Positions 20,422-29,926 of a DNA stretch of 64,000 bases are shown here, piece by piece (the stretch's first letter is position 1; every line of letters starts with the position of its first letter). The stretch comes from Trichomonas vaginalis G3 (taxonomy: Eukaryota > Parabasalia > Trichomonadida > Trichomonadidae), in the NCBI RefSeq assembly GCF_026262505.1, contig NC_067207.1:1434252-1498251 (forward strand). Direction: 5' to 3'. Below the pieces are notes generated by a model. That model was not told the origin of the DNA and did no database searches. It saw only the letters and a program-made list of their open reading frames with translations. Both the position numbers and the translations under genes were made by a program.

Positions 20422-21688
20422 AGGTGGTCGTTTCTGGTTGATAAACCCAAAATCTGGGAAAAGCCAGTGGCGAAAAAATAATTTTTGTAAAAAAATCGGG
20501 CCTCCGGCGGCAGCGCTAGCCCTTCGGGCGCGTCGCCGCCTCCGGCCATGAACATCACAAAGTTAATGTCGCCATTTATGAAATATGCCCTATATTATTT
20601 TTCCTTTTTCTTTCCTTTTCTCCTTTTTCCTTTTATTTTCTCCTTCTCTTTCTGTTTTTTTATTCTTTATTCATTGATTTCCTCTTGGTATTTCGAAATT
20701 TTATTCAAATAATTTAATAACTTTATAAACCAAATAGTTTAATAATTTATACATTATCTACCAATTTTTCACTTCAAATATTACAGTTTTTTAAAGTGGA
20801 TCAAATTTCATTTTATTAAGATATTAAAGTTTTGGAATCAGTATTATTTTGAAAAAGCACCTAAGTTATTTAATTAAAATGGTATTATTCAAATATTGAA
20901 ATTTAAATATAATTTGATTTGCTCAATTTTTTAAATCTGTAAGTACAGTTTTGTTTGAAGTAATAAAAAAATGATATATGCAGTTAGCGAAGTAAATTTA
21001 CTAATAATAAAAATAGTTTGCTCTAATTCAATTAATTTAAACCTTTGGTAATGATAGAACATGCATAATATTTAAAATATGGATGAAATTCTTTGTATAA
21101 ATGTAAGTTGATGAGTTTTTTTCGAATCTGGGTTTAAAATATCTGAAGGTAAACAATTGATCTTAAGTGTTTATGCTGTATACCAAGAATTACATTAGAT
21201 TCATTGTTGACTATTTGTTCAAATCTTTCCCATTCAATCACAGGATACTGAATCTGATGGAAAATCATTATTACTGTGAAATTCGCATTGATATCATATG
21301 ATGATCCATTGCCCGAGAAGTTCGGTGTATCCCAAGTATATGAGGAACACGTATGTTTTTCCCCAGATTTTGGATGAGGTATTGTGAAAATTGAGAACTT
21401 TTGTAAAGAAATTGAGAGATTTTGTAAAAAAATTGAGAGGAAAATCTGGTGAAAGAATCACAGATGTGGTGATACCAGAAGGTATGGGAATTGGATGAAT
21501 ACAGGATAGTATGCTCCTATATGAATAGTAGAAACATAATCCATTATCAAATCATCTGGGAAACAACTTTTTCTTCTCCAAAAATATTTTGAAAATGAAA
21601 AAATGAAAAAAAATTTATTACCATAAAAACCAGATTTTATTACCTCGGGGAACGTTTCCCAGCACTTTCCCACCAGAATCGGCCACCT
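20422..21688. mobile_element. 1.27-kb non-autonomous element with TA target duplication
   Basis: Terminal inverted repeats: AGGTGGTCGTTTCTGGTTG at the left and, in reverse complement, AGGTGGCCGATTCTGGTGG at the right, flanked by TA (20420-20421 and 21689-21690). No transposase motif was found; the 101-codon frame near 21458-21763 on the minus strand crosses the right end and is not gene-like. The element contains a GC-rich block at 20498-20548 (with AGCGCT and GCCCTTCGGGC palindromes) in DNA that is otherwise about three-quarters A+T. It also has three AAATTGAG(A) words at 21378-21445. Confidence 0.75.
20498..20548. repeat. GC-rich palindromic block inside the TA element
   Basis: About 50 bases, roughly four-fifths G+C, with self-complementary pieces (GGCCTCCGGCGGC against GCCGCCTCCGGCC-like, AGCGCT, GCCCTTCGGGC). 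It could fold into a strong stem. Its base composition differs sharply from everything around it. Confidence 0.6.
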
Positions 21689-22710
21689 TATGTATTTGAT
21701 TTTTTTATAAAAAAAAACTCCAAATTTTTTCCAATATGCAAAAAACGTGAAGTTTGAATGCAAAATAATCGTTTTTGCACGTTTTTTTGCACTCCATGTA
21801 AAATTTGAATTTTAAAACTATATAGCTTAAAAATCATTAACTAATAATAGATAAATATTTAAAACGATATATAATATATAATATGTTTAATGATATGAAG
21901 TGAATAAATCAATCAATTCTTCGATATATTTATTTTTGTGATTGGCATTATCATTTTTGAGTGACTGTATCCAATATTCAATTTCCTCAGGAAGTTCATT
22001 GACATTTGCTCCATGCTGTATTAGATAAATTGCATTATTGAATCTACGATCACGCAATTGACTACAAAGTGGTGTAACTCCATTTTTTTGACTTTTTATT
22101 CGGATCAGCTCCATTATCAATGAGAATTTTTAAATTGTATATATTTCGACATTGATGCAAAGCAGTGAAACCATCTAAATTTTCGGCATTTGGATCTGCT
22201 CCATACTCCAATAAAATTGTGATACAATTAGCATTAGTCTTGTAATTTTTAGCAGAAGAAATGATTGGCGTGTTTCCATATTTATCCCTATGATTGACAT
22301 CACAACCAGCTTTGACAAATAAATCAATAGCTTTTTTACAAATATCATATGAATAATCAACATTTCCTTCGATTTTGCTAAGCATAGAGTTTCCATCTTT
22401 ATCAATAAAACTAAGATCACAACCTTTATTATACATGTACTCATACTTGTCCAAATACTTTAAATCGAAATACTCGCTGATGATTTCGATTACATGTTGT
22501 CTTTCGCTCTTATCCATTGCATTAAAAATCATTTCAAAGTATGGATATTCTAAAAATAGGATGTTACCATTATTCATCCAAGTGCGCAAATATAGGGTGT
22601 CCAAAGGTGCGTTTAGCACAGCGCTCTATATGAGACTATTAAAGGAGATATATGCTGATTATAAATATATAATAAAAAATATGAATATATGTATATGATG
22701 AGTAAGTTGT

Positions 22711-22782
22711 ATTTTGGCGCCATGCCGGAATATAAAATGAATTTTGAGACAAGAGGCGGTTTCGCGGGAAATTTTGGCGGGA
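22711..22782 (+). promoter_or_regulatory. Three E2F-like sites upstream of the Tvmar1 transposase
   Basis: TTTTGGCGC at 22712-22720, TTTCGCGGGAAA at 22760-22771 and TTTTGGCGGGA at 22773-22782 all match the E2F/DP consensus TTTSSCGC on one strand or the other. They lie within 90 bp upstream of the transposase initiator and are preserved in copy 2 (36756-36827). Binding is not shown. Confidence 0.45.
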
Positions 22783-22788
22783 TTTTTT

Positions 22789-22793
22789 TCATT
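22789..22793 (+). promoter_or_regulatory. Initiator (TCATT) of the Tvmar1 transposase, copy 1
   Basis: TCATT fits the trichomonad Inr, A+1 at 22791, 9 nt before the ATG at 22800. It favours the start MNHKENILALAKK over upstream ATGs. Confidence 0.65.
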
Positions 22794-22799
22794 TTTTTA

Positions 22800-23816
22800 A
22801 TGAATCATAAAGAAAACATCCTCGCTCTTGCAAAAAAATGCAAAGACTGTAAAAAAATCTACGAGACATTGGTAAAATGCTTCGGTATGGATGCTCCTAG
22901 CTATTCCACTGTAACGTATCATGTTAGGATGTATCACTTCATGAACAAAAAGGCGCCCATCATAAAAATTGACAAAAAATCGCCGGATCAAAGAAAAATC
23001 AAAGCAATTCTTCAAGCGCTAGATGAAGACCCAAGAGCATCACTCAGAAGGATAGAGGAGATGACAAAGATACCACGTACAACAGTCAGTTATTATCTGC
23101 ACAATTATTTGAACTACAAACTAGCGTATACACGTTGGGTTCCGCACAACCTTAATTCAGTTCAAAAAAAATCTAGAGTCCAATCTTCGAAAGAGCTCCT
23201 CTCTATATTGGGTGCGTATCAATCCAAGAAGTTTCGCTTTTTAGTAACAGGGGACGAGTCTTGGTTTCAATATGCAACATAAGCCAAAATCATGTGGATC
23301 CCGAAGGATGAAAATCCGCAAACATTCCCGAAGAAAAAAATTGACACACCAATGATGATGTTGTCGGTTTTTTGGGGCGTGAATGGCATCATCGCAATTG
23401 ATATTCTTCAAAAACCTAATACGATGAATGCTCAGTATCTAATTGACAATGTTCTTACTCAAATTATCAATTCTGATGAGTTTGAGAAATCCAAACAACA
23501 AAAACAAAAGTTTGCAATTCATTTTGATAATTCAAGAGTTCACAAAAGTCATAAGGTAATGAATTACTTGTTGGAAAACAATGTCAAAGTTGTTCCAAAC
23601 CCAATTTATTCACCTGATATTGCACCCTCTGACTTTTATTTATTCGGCACGCTAAAAAAGAGAGCTGAAGGACGCGAATTCGCGAGTCCAGATGATCTTG
23701 AAAATTTTGTAAGAGAGCAATTTGAGCAATTTTCTCATGATGATTTAAAGCGTGTCTTTCAAGCCTGGATCGATCGCTGCGAACGCGTGATTGAATCCAA
23801 TGGTGATTATATTTAA
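22800..23816 (+). pseudogene. Mariner DD34D transposase, copy 1 (one nonsense codon)
   Basis: 338-codon frame that would catalyse cut-and-paste transposition at TA. The N-terminal helix-turn-helix part (MNHKENILALAKKCKDCKK ... SLRRIEEMTKIPRTTVSYYL) precedes the catalytic triad: Asp in VTGDESW, Asp in IHFDNSRVH and, 34 residues later, Asp in YSPDIAPSDFYLFG. The frame is broken once, by TAA at 23280-23282 where copy 2 has GAA, just after the first catalytic Asp. The rest of the frame is open to 23816. The start was chosen by the Inr 9 nt upstream. Confidence 0.9.
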
Positions 23817-25394
23817 ATAAACTTTATATATATGTAACTTGTTTATTTCTATTCGCAGTATTCAGGTTTGTGCTAAACACACCTTTGGACACCCTATATT
23901 TGATGCCTTTGAGATGATTTTTGAATCTTCCCATAAAAATATCGTGGAATTCTTTATGTTCGGGTTCGTAATTGTTAATGAACCATGTAATTATATAATT
24001 TTTGTCTAACAATTCTATGTCATTAACATCTTCTAGAAGTTTTATAGCACATTCTATCAGATAATGTGAACCACTCAACATCTCAATCAACCTATTTTTT
24101 ACGATAATTTCTTGTGAAAGTTTGAATCCGCAACTGAGAATTAAATTAAATTGTTTCTTATTCCGAATGTATTTGAATGGAGTCTTTTCTTCACAAGATA
24201 AATCTGATATAAATCCTTTTGTTTTGCATAATTTGCTAAGGAAACCATCTTTTGGATGTAAATAGTCTGTGTCAAAAATTTTTTTGGAAATATTTTCTGG
24301 AACATCATTAAAACTGATGTATTTTTCAAATATGTGATTAACCAACGAGAAATTGCAGGGTTCCTTAAGACAATCTTCTAAGACTGAATTTATTTCAATC
24401 TTGATTTGAAAGTGATTAATGATTATATCGAAAATTGCTGGAGAAGTTTTTGGAAGTAAATCTTTCTTTGACATTTTTGAAGAACCTTTCATCAACAAAT
24501 ATTGAACAACTGAGTCTCTTCTCATAAGAACAGCACATGAAAGTGCATCATAGCCATCACTTGTTACTATATCGATTCTAACACCTTTATCCAATAAATA
24601 TTTAACGATATCTAAATGTCCTTGTGTTGCAGCTTCAACAAAACAGTTGTATTTTCTGCGCGAAAGATTAAATAATACACCAGCTTCGACTAGAGATTTC
24701 ACACATGAGAGTGATCCTGATCTGGCTGCAATAACAAGAGCAGACAGACCGGCATCTGACGTTTTATCGAGATTAACATTCATTTTGATGAGGAAGTTGA
24801 CAACATCAACTGATCCGCTTTTCACAGCTCGAATTAATGCTTCGGGGTGAGCTTTAACAATTCTGGCAAAATTGGGACATTGGCTGTAGATGAATTCGAC
24901 AACATCAATGAAACCAGATCCACAAGCATCAATAACATAGCCTTCATTTTCTGAAAAATCAACGCCTTTCGACCACATATACTTGACGCAATCAAGATTC
25001 CCATATTGAATTGCAACTCCCATTGGATTATATAAGGACCATCCTATTGCAATTTCTTGAAAATCTGAGAATTTGTGAAGAATGGAAACTTCACCACCAG
25101 CTGCAGCATAATAACAAATATCTAAAGATTCTTCGGCACCAATATTAAAAAGATAATTATAACATTTTTCAGCGCCAAAAAACGCTGCAACATGTATTGG
25201 ATACACTCTGTATCCAAATAATTTATTTGGATATTTGTAATCAGTTGGTTTACAAAGTTGAATGTTTTCATTTGTATATTTTGAAATTATCGAAGCCAAT
25301 TCTTCTTCGTTATCATCAACAAGAGCTCTGAAAATGCCATTAGAATCAGTTTCACTAAAACGAGCTTGATTGTTATTATTAAACATCATGAGAA

Positions 25395-25399
25395 AGTGA
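25395..25399 (-). promoter_or_regulatory. Initiator (TCACT) of the interrupted ankyrin gene
   Basis: TCACT on the minus strand, A+1 at 25397, 8 nt before the ATG at 25389. A second TCATT lies about 15 nt further upstream. Confidence 0.65.
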
Positions 25400-26160
25400 T
25401 TTGATAATGACTAGTCGAAAAATTTTCGATTTTATGAAAAGTGACACTGCTGAACAATTTGACTAGTCATTTCGAATTTTGATCCCAAAAATTTCTAACT
25501 ATGAAATTTGGTGTGACAATATATTATACTATCTATATCCATGGTCAGATACAAAAGTACGATTAGGTCTGTCCTCTCAATTTGCTACAGTCTTCGACGA
25601 TTATTTAGAAATTTTTTGCTTATTACATATCAACAAAAAAGTTTTTAAAATCAAAGAGCCTTTTGCAACTCAATATGGAGAAATTTTTTCAAATTATAGA
25701 ACTATTTGAAATACAATAGAGACCAACACTGATATGGAAGTATAGGATATCAAAGAGCCTTTATAATGGTGATACTATGATGGACAAATGCTAATATTTG
25801 ACTCAGTTATAATCAAATTTTTGATCTCAGGGATATTGAAAAAGTAAAAATTTGAAAATATTTAATCACGACTCTTTAAAAATATTTATATATTAATAAC
25901 ATACACTTATTTGCGTTAAGTTATATCATATATTTTCCCATTTAATTCTCCAAAAATTCAAAAAATGAAAAATGCAAAATTTAAATCCCGATTAAAATAA
26001 AGGAATATACTGAAAAATATCCAAAAAACAAAATAACTAGCTTCGTACTACTGGAATGCTTTTCCTCGGAATCTTTCAACTTATCCCCTTTAGTCTTTAT
26101 TTTCTCTCATAATAAATTACAAAGATATTTTATTCGGCAAAGATATATATTTAGAACTTT
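25400..26160. other. Intergenic; conserved 5' flank of ankyrin copy 2 from 25890
   Basis: No supported gene. GACTAGTC occurs at about 25409 and 25461 as a small inverted pair around TCGAAAAATTTTCGA. From about 25890 the DNA matches the 5' flanks of the ankyrin copies at 18240 and 35210-35345. Confidence 0.5.
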
Positions 26161-26287
26161 TAAATTTTTATGACCGATCAAGACATTCATCGAAGTAAAT
26201 ACAGCAAACTCAGAGATATCTATAAATCTCACATCGACTCATATATTGCATTGTATCAGCTAAAAACAGGAAATGACAAAGATTTAA

Positions 26288-26407
26288 GGGTGCACTTTCG
26301 CCCATCTGACTTTAATTCAAATTTTTGACAATCGGTGTGAAGCGTAATTGAAAATTAACCTTAAACACCTGAATTGAAAGCCATGTCATAGGTGCGCAAG
26401 TGCACCC
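26288..26407 (+). mobile_element. TTAA-flanked MITE, family 1, copy 2
   Basis: 120 bp from GGGTGCACTTTCGCCC to GGGCGcaag-type right end (GTGCACCC), flanked by TTAA at 26284-26287 and 26408-26411. The empty site is seen in the paralogous ankyrin copy 1 at 18829-18845, where GATTTTAACTCGATTT has a single TTAA. This proves both the insertion and the four-base duplication. Confidence 0.92.
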
Positions 26408-26796
26408 TTAAACTTGATATGCAAAATGATCAAAAAAGAATTGACTAATTCAAAGAGATGTTTCCATCAAATATATCAAGGACATTTTAAATGTCATTAC
26501 ATATAGCAATCGCTATACAAAGTAATACTTGAAACAAATGAGATTTACAAATGTTTTGTTTATCCAGCGCATTTTGGTATTCCATCACATTGTAAATATT
26601 TCATTGCACTTGATTCATATGTCAATGAAAAATTCGTAATGAGGAAACAGCCCTTCGTTATGCAGCAGAAAGTAATATCACAGACACTGTTTAGCTTCTT
26701 ATTTCAGATGGGATAAAAATCAATGTAAAGGAAAAAAATAGATAAATTGCTCTTTATTATGCAGAGCATAAAAATAACGAATAAATTGTTGAAATT

Positions 26797-26929
26797 TACA
26801 CTTTTCCGACGTTTTGTCAGCGGCACGACGCGACCCAAAAATGTCGGAAAAGTGTAATTCTCATGTATACGATTATTTTTGCTTTTAATGCCGAACAGCA
26901 TTTGAATCAAAAATAATCGTATGTCAGAG
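26797..26929. mobile_element. Double-hairpin element with AATT duplication, copy 1
   Basis: 133 bp made of two consecutive hairpins. The first has stem TACACTTTTCCGAC (26797-26810) against GTCGGAAAAGTGTA (26843-26856) and a GC-rich loop. The second has stem ATACGATTATTTTTG (26867-26881) against its exact complement (26908-26922). AATT flanks both sides (26793-26796, 26930-26933). It sits inside an ankyrin repeat, where intact repeats read GAAATTCTTATTTCACA without it. No coding capacity. The superfamily is unknown to me. Confidence 0.8.
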
Positions 26930-26955
26930 AATTCTTATTTCACATTCTGCAATTT

Positions 26956-27265
26956 CCGGTTAAATTCAGCATCTTCTTCGGTTAATAGCTGTCGGACTCT
27001 AAATCCATTTTTGATTCTAACTCGAATACTTTTAGACGAAAAATGCAGAATAATTCTTTAGAATTTGTTGATTTTTATGAAATCATATACAATTTGAAGT
27101 TGAGCTTCTATACTAGTTGTTATTCATTGTCAAGACGTGTTTCACAAAATTAGTTTCTCTTTTCTAGAAAATAGTGTTGTATTGTTGATAAAATTTTCTC
27201 CCATGATAGTTATCAATTAAACACACATATTTATATTACAAACAAATAAGAAAATAATAAAATTA
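26956..27265. other. Short intergenic stretch
   Basis: About 310 bp downstream of the ankyrin relic and of the kinase gene's 3' end. No gene or repeat seen. Confidence 0.5.
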
Positions 27266-29833
27266 TCATCTATTAGCGATTTTTGAATTAGAAAGGAATA
27301 TTTCACACAAATTCTCATATTCGTGTGTTCCTTTAAGTCTTTTGAAGTAATTTTCAAATCCTTTTGCAGCAAAAATTCTGCAAATTTCCCTATGATAACT
27401 TAATGAGACAATTATATGGACAGAATACCCAAACAACTGTGGATATCGCAAGAACTGAATAAGAGGCTGGATAATATCAGTGAATTCTGGATAGAAATTG
27501 AATCTACAGAGTGAATCGACGCAAATTAAACAGCTTTTGTTGATTTCGGAGTCATTTGAGAAGATACCTCTTTTGATTATCTGAGAAATTACTCCGTTCT
27601 CATGAAATGACAGAATAATGCTCGAATCTAATTTAATCCGTGTCAAAATCGAAGGAATTGCCTTGTAATGAGCATCATTCTCACTTTCAGCTAACCCTAA
27701 AATGAATATTGGGAAATATTCTGATTCACAGAGCTTCTGACGAAATTCATGATTTTTGAAAATTATTAAAAATAATTTCAACGATTCAGATGGATATCCA
27801 TCCGAAAATTCCATCCAAGATGGATCTTGGACAAAGATTTTATGGTTTTCTGGGTGTTTTGAGATAGTTAAAAGCAATGTCCAACAAGAAATGCTTTCAT
27901 TACAATGGAAAATGGTTTCATTGATTATTTTAGGAACATAGATCTCATATTTATCGTAATAAAGTCGAAGTAAAATGGAAATAACTAAATCCCAAAGATC
28001 TGTTTCGAAATATTGAATTAAAAGCTGCAAGTCAATGTTGGAAAAGTCCTGAGAAATATTAATATACCCAGTATAAGCTTCCCTTAGGACATTTATATTT
28101 GATGACTTCATACAATCAAGAAAAACAGGAATTGCGTCATTATATCTGCCTTCATTATATAGAGGATACTTTGTAAGCATGAAATAAAGGATTCTAAGGA
28201 GATAAACTGCATTTTCATCGTTAATTAAGTTTTGATAACTAATTACGAGGACATCAATGACCGGCCATGGATTTTCGATCGAATCAAAGCTCAGGATGTA
28301 GTGGGAATAAAGAAAAAGCACTTTTTGAGGTCTCAAATTTAATAATTGAGAAATAAAATATGAATTCTTGTCAGTAAAGATCTGTGGATACAACATGAAT
28401 GGATAAGAATATAATTTGAAGACAGAATCAGCAATTTCATCGGTGATTTCCTTAAAACAAGTAAATAAACCTGCGCAATCAAAATAATATATGTAATCTT
28501 TGTTGCTTCTGATGAGATTGATTACAGTTTGGATGCTAAAGTCGATTTGGTCTGGATCTTGGTTTTCATAAATTAATTGAGCGAGAGGGAAAGAATTTTC
28601 AACTAAATTATCAATAGTAGAAGTTTTCAAAGCTCCAATCATCTCCATGAAGTTATTTTTGAAGTCAATTGGCTTTGGAAAATTTAAAGTTGGAGAAATC
28701 TTTTCGTTTTCAGGAAGGATAACGGTATCATCATTAATATTATCTGTATTCATTATGAAATCAACAAAAGTTGATGAGTCTGTTCCTACTATTAGATCAG
28801 AAAGGTTAGATTTGATGAATTCACTAGCTTCAAGCGCTGAGCTATTAATGGGTTCCATAAATGGCTGTTCTTCCCTTAGAATTTTAACGAATTCATCAAT
28901 TTTAGCTTGATCTGTAAGTGGAAATTGAATTTTATGAGAAGAAAACTCTTTAAAAGCTTCTTCAATAGATGGCCTTCTGTGGGGATTCTCGGACCAACAT
29001 TTTTCAATGAAATTTTTAAGATTTTCTGGTTTTTTTTTGGTTAATTCGGGTCTTCTACCTCCTTTTATGACAAGATCAATAATTTTTTGTGGAGAAAGAT
29101 CTTTAAATGGCTTTTCCATTTCTGAAAGTTCATAAAGAAGTAATCCATATGAATACATTTCAGATTGAACTCCATATTCATTTCCTAGGGCAACTTCAGG
29201 GGCTGTATATGCAGTAACATCTATTTTCTTTGTGTTTGATTGCAAACTATCAATAAATTGGGCAATTCCGAATCCAATAATTTTCGGAACAAAGTCTTGA
29301 TCTAAAAGTATATTATTAACGCACAAATCTCTATGAATGATCCCCTTTGAATGTATATGCATTAATCCCCACGCAATACCAATTGCAATTTTTGTTTGAT
29401 ATGTACCGATAATACATGCTTTTCTACAAGGGTTTATAGAATAGATGAAAGTGTCTACTGTTTTATTTGGTTGATATTCAGTAATGATTGAATATGGTTG
29501 AAAAATTGTATATCCGATTAATTTGTTCACGCAAATTGAGTTACATCGTGCGAGAGCTCGAACTTCTAGATTAAAACGACGCAATTTATCTTCACTCTCC
29601 TTGTTTTTTGATATTTTTCGGATGATAACGTTCCGATTTGTTGTTTTTTCAACAGCGAAGAACAATACACCGGAATTAGTAGGTCCCATTTCAGCCTTTA
29701 TATCAAAATCCCTCAGTTTGACTATGAAATTAGGTAGTTCTTGCTTAAGTTGCTTTAAATATTCACTTTCGTATTTCATATAATATTTTTTTGGAAGATT
29801 TTTATAAAAATTTTGAAAGTTCATCTTGGTCAT
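27266..29833 (-). CDS. TKL-type kinase-fold protein, predicted pseudokinase, with long helical C-terminus
   Basis: 855 residues. The kinase domain is at about 43-298: EMGPTNSGVLFFAVEK (degenerate Gly loop), VIIRKISK (Lys region, 69-76), IIHRDLCVNNILLD (166-178), TAPEVAL (APE motif, 210-216) and SEMYSYGLLLYE. The HRD motif and loop Asn are present, but the catalytic-loop Lys is Cys171 and the DFG motif reads GFG (187-189), so the Mg-binding Asp is missing. The helix-F Asp is also absent. This predicts a pseudokinase. Residues about 380-850 are a helical, armadillo/HEAT-like region, a common partner of trichomonad TKL kinases. No clear Inr was found before the ATG. The start region faces the 7TM gene's start; 93 bp lie between them. 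Confidence 0.8.
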   Translation of the reverse strand: MTKMNFQNFYKNLPKKYYMKYESEYLKQLKQELPNFIVKLRDFDIKAEMGPTNSGVLFFAVEKTTNRNVIIRKISKNKESEDKLRRFNLEVRALARCNSICVNKLIGYTIFQPYSIITEYQPNKTVDTFIYSINPCRKACIIGTYQTKIAIGIAWGLMHIHSKGIIHRDLCVNNILLDQDFVPKIIGFGIAQFIDSLQSNTKKIDVTAYTAPEVALGNEYGVQSEMYSYGLLLYELSEMEKPFKDLSPQKIIDLVIKGGRRPELTKKKPENLKNFIEKCWSENPHRRPSIEEAFKEFSSHKIQFPLTDQAKIDEFVKILREEQPFMEPINSSALEASEFIKSNLSDLIVGTDSSTFVDFIMNTDNINDDTVILPENEKISPTLNFPKPIDFKNNFMEMIGALKTSTIDNLVENSFPLAQLIYENQDPDQIDFSIQTVINLIRSNKDYIYYFDCAGLFTCFKEITDEIADSVFKLYSYPFMLYPQIFTDKNSYFISQLLNLRPQKVLFLYSHYILSFDSIENPWPVIDVLVISYQNLINDENAVYLLRILYFMLTKYPLYNEGRYNDAIPVFLDCMKSSNINVLREAYTGYINISQDFSNIDLQLLIQYFETDLWDLVISILLRLYYDKYEIYVPKIINETIFHCNESISCWTLLLTISKHPENHKIFVQDPSWMEFSDGYPSESLKLFLIIFKNHEFRQKLCESEYFPIFILGLAESENDAHYKAIPSILTRIKLDSSIILSFHENGVISQIIKRGIFSNDSEINKSCLICVDSLCRFNFYPEFTDIIQPLIQFLRYPQLFGYSVHIIVSLSYHREICRIFAAKGFENYFKRLKGTHEYENLCEIFLSNSKIANR

Positions 29834-29926
29834 CTTATTTAAAAGATTTTTCTTATTTTTAAGGTTTTATCTCAAAATCGTCAGTTTTTCCAAAATTTAC
29901 ATCCAAAAGTGCCAATATAAAAAATT

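Larger units (their letters stand above)
22593..23896 (+). mobile_element. Tvmar1: Tvmar1 mariner transposon, copy 1
   Basis: 1,304 bp with near-perfect 28-bp terminal inverted repeats beginning TAGGGTGTCCAAAGGTG (one mismatch), flanked by TA at 22591-22592 and 23897-23898. Length, target and encoded DD34D transposase fit the Tc1/mariner element Tvmar1 described from Trichomonas vaginalis (length from memory). It is inserted in the minus-strand ankyrin gene, in the opposite orientation. It is nearly identical to copy 2 at 36638-37940; I count about seven differences by eye, so the insertion is young. Confidence 0.95.
21887..25389 (-). pseudogene. Ankyrin-repeat protein gene interrupted by Tvmar1
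   Basis: The 5' part (25389 down to 23899) encodes about 497 residues. It starts MMFNNNNQARFSETDSNGIF, carries ankyrin-like repeats at about 55-300 (HVAAFFGAEKCYNYLFNIGA, GNLDCVKYMWSKGVDF, GHLDIVKYLLDKGVRID) and a less regular helical part. The mariner then intervenes (22593-23896). Removing it and one TA joins ...LKGIKY to LRTWMNNGN in frame. The 3' part gives further repeats (KYGNTPIISSAKN, LDGFTALHQC, GADPNKKS). A second lesion is one extra A in a seven-A run at about 22085, after which the family reading (NGVTPLCSQLRDRRFN) continues in the next frame to the stop at 21887. An Inr (TCACT) lies 8 nt before the ATG. The gene was whole until recently. Confidence 0.85.
26170..26955 (+). pseudogene. 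DUF3447/ankyrin-repeat protein, decayed copy 2 with two insertions
   Basis: Starts ATGACCGATCAAGACATTC as in copy 1 and encodes MTDQDIHRSKYSKLRDIYKS, IDSYIALYQLKTGN. A TTAA MITE then splits it at 26288-26407, in the codons that copy 1 reads as EDFNSIYKM. Homology resumes (KMIK.ELTNSK...) but with large internal loss, then an ankyrin tail (ETALRYAAESN), which is split again by a double-hairpin element at 26797-26929. After that it continues as the family's ISHSAI-type repeat. It is a heavily decayed relic, useful because it supplies filled sites to compare with copy 1. Confidence 0.75.

Noticed and set aside
21458-21763. 101-codon minus-strand frame
   Set aside because: Crosses the end of a TIR-defined element and has no recognisable motif.
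25479-25709. 76-codon frame MIPKISNYEIWCDN
   Set aside because: Begins at TTG, no domain, no initiator; may be decayed sequence but I cannot place it.
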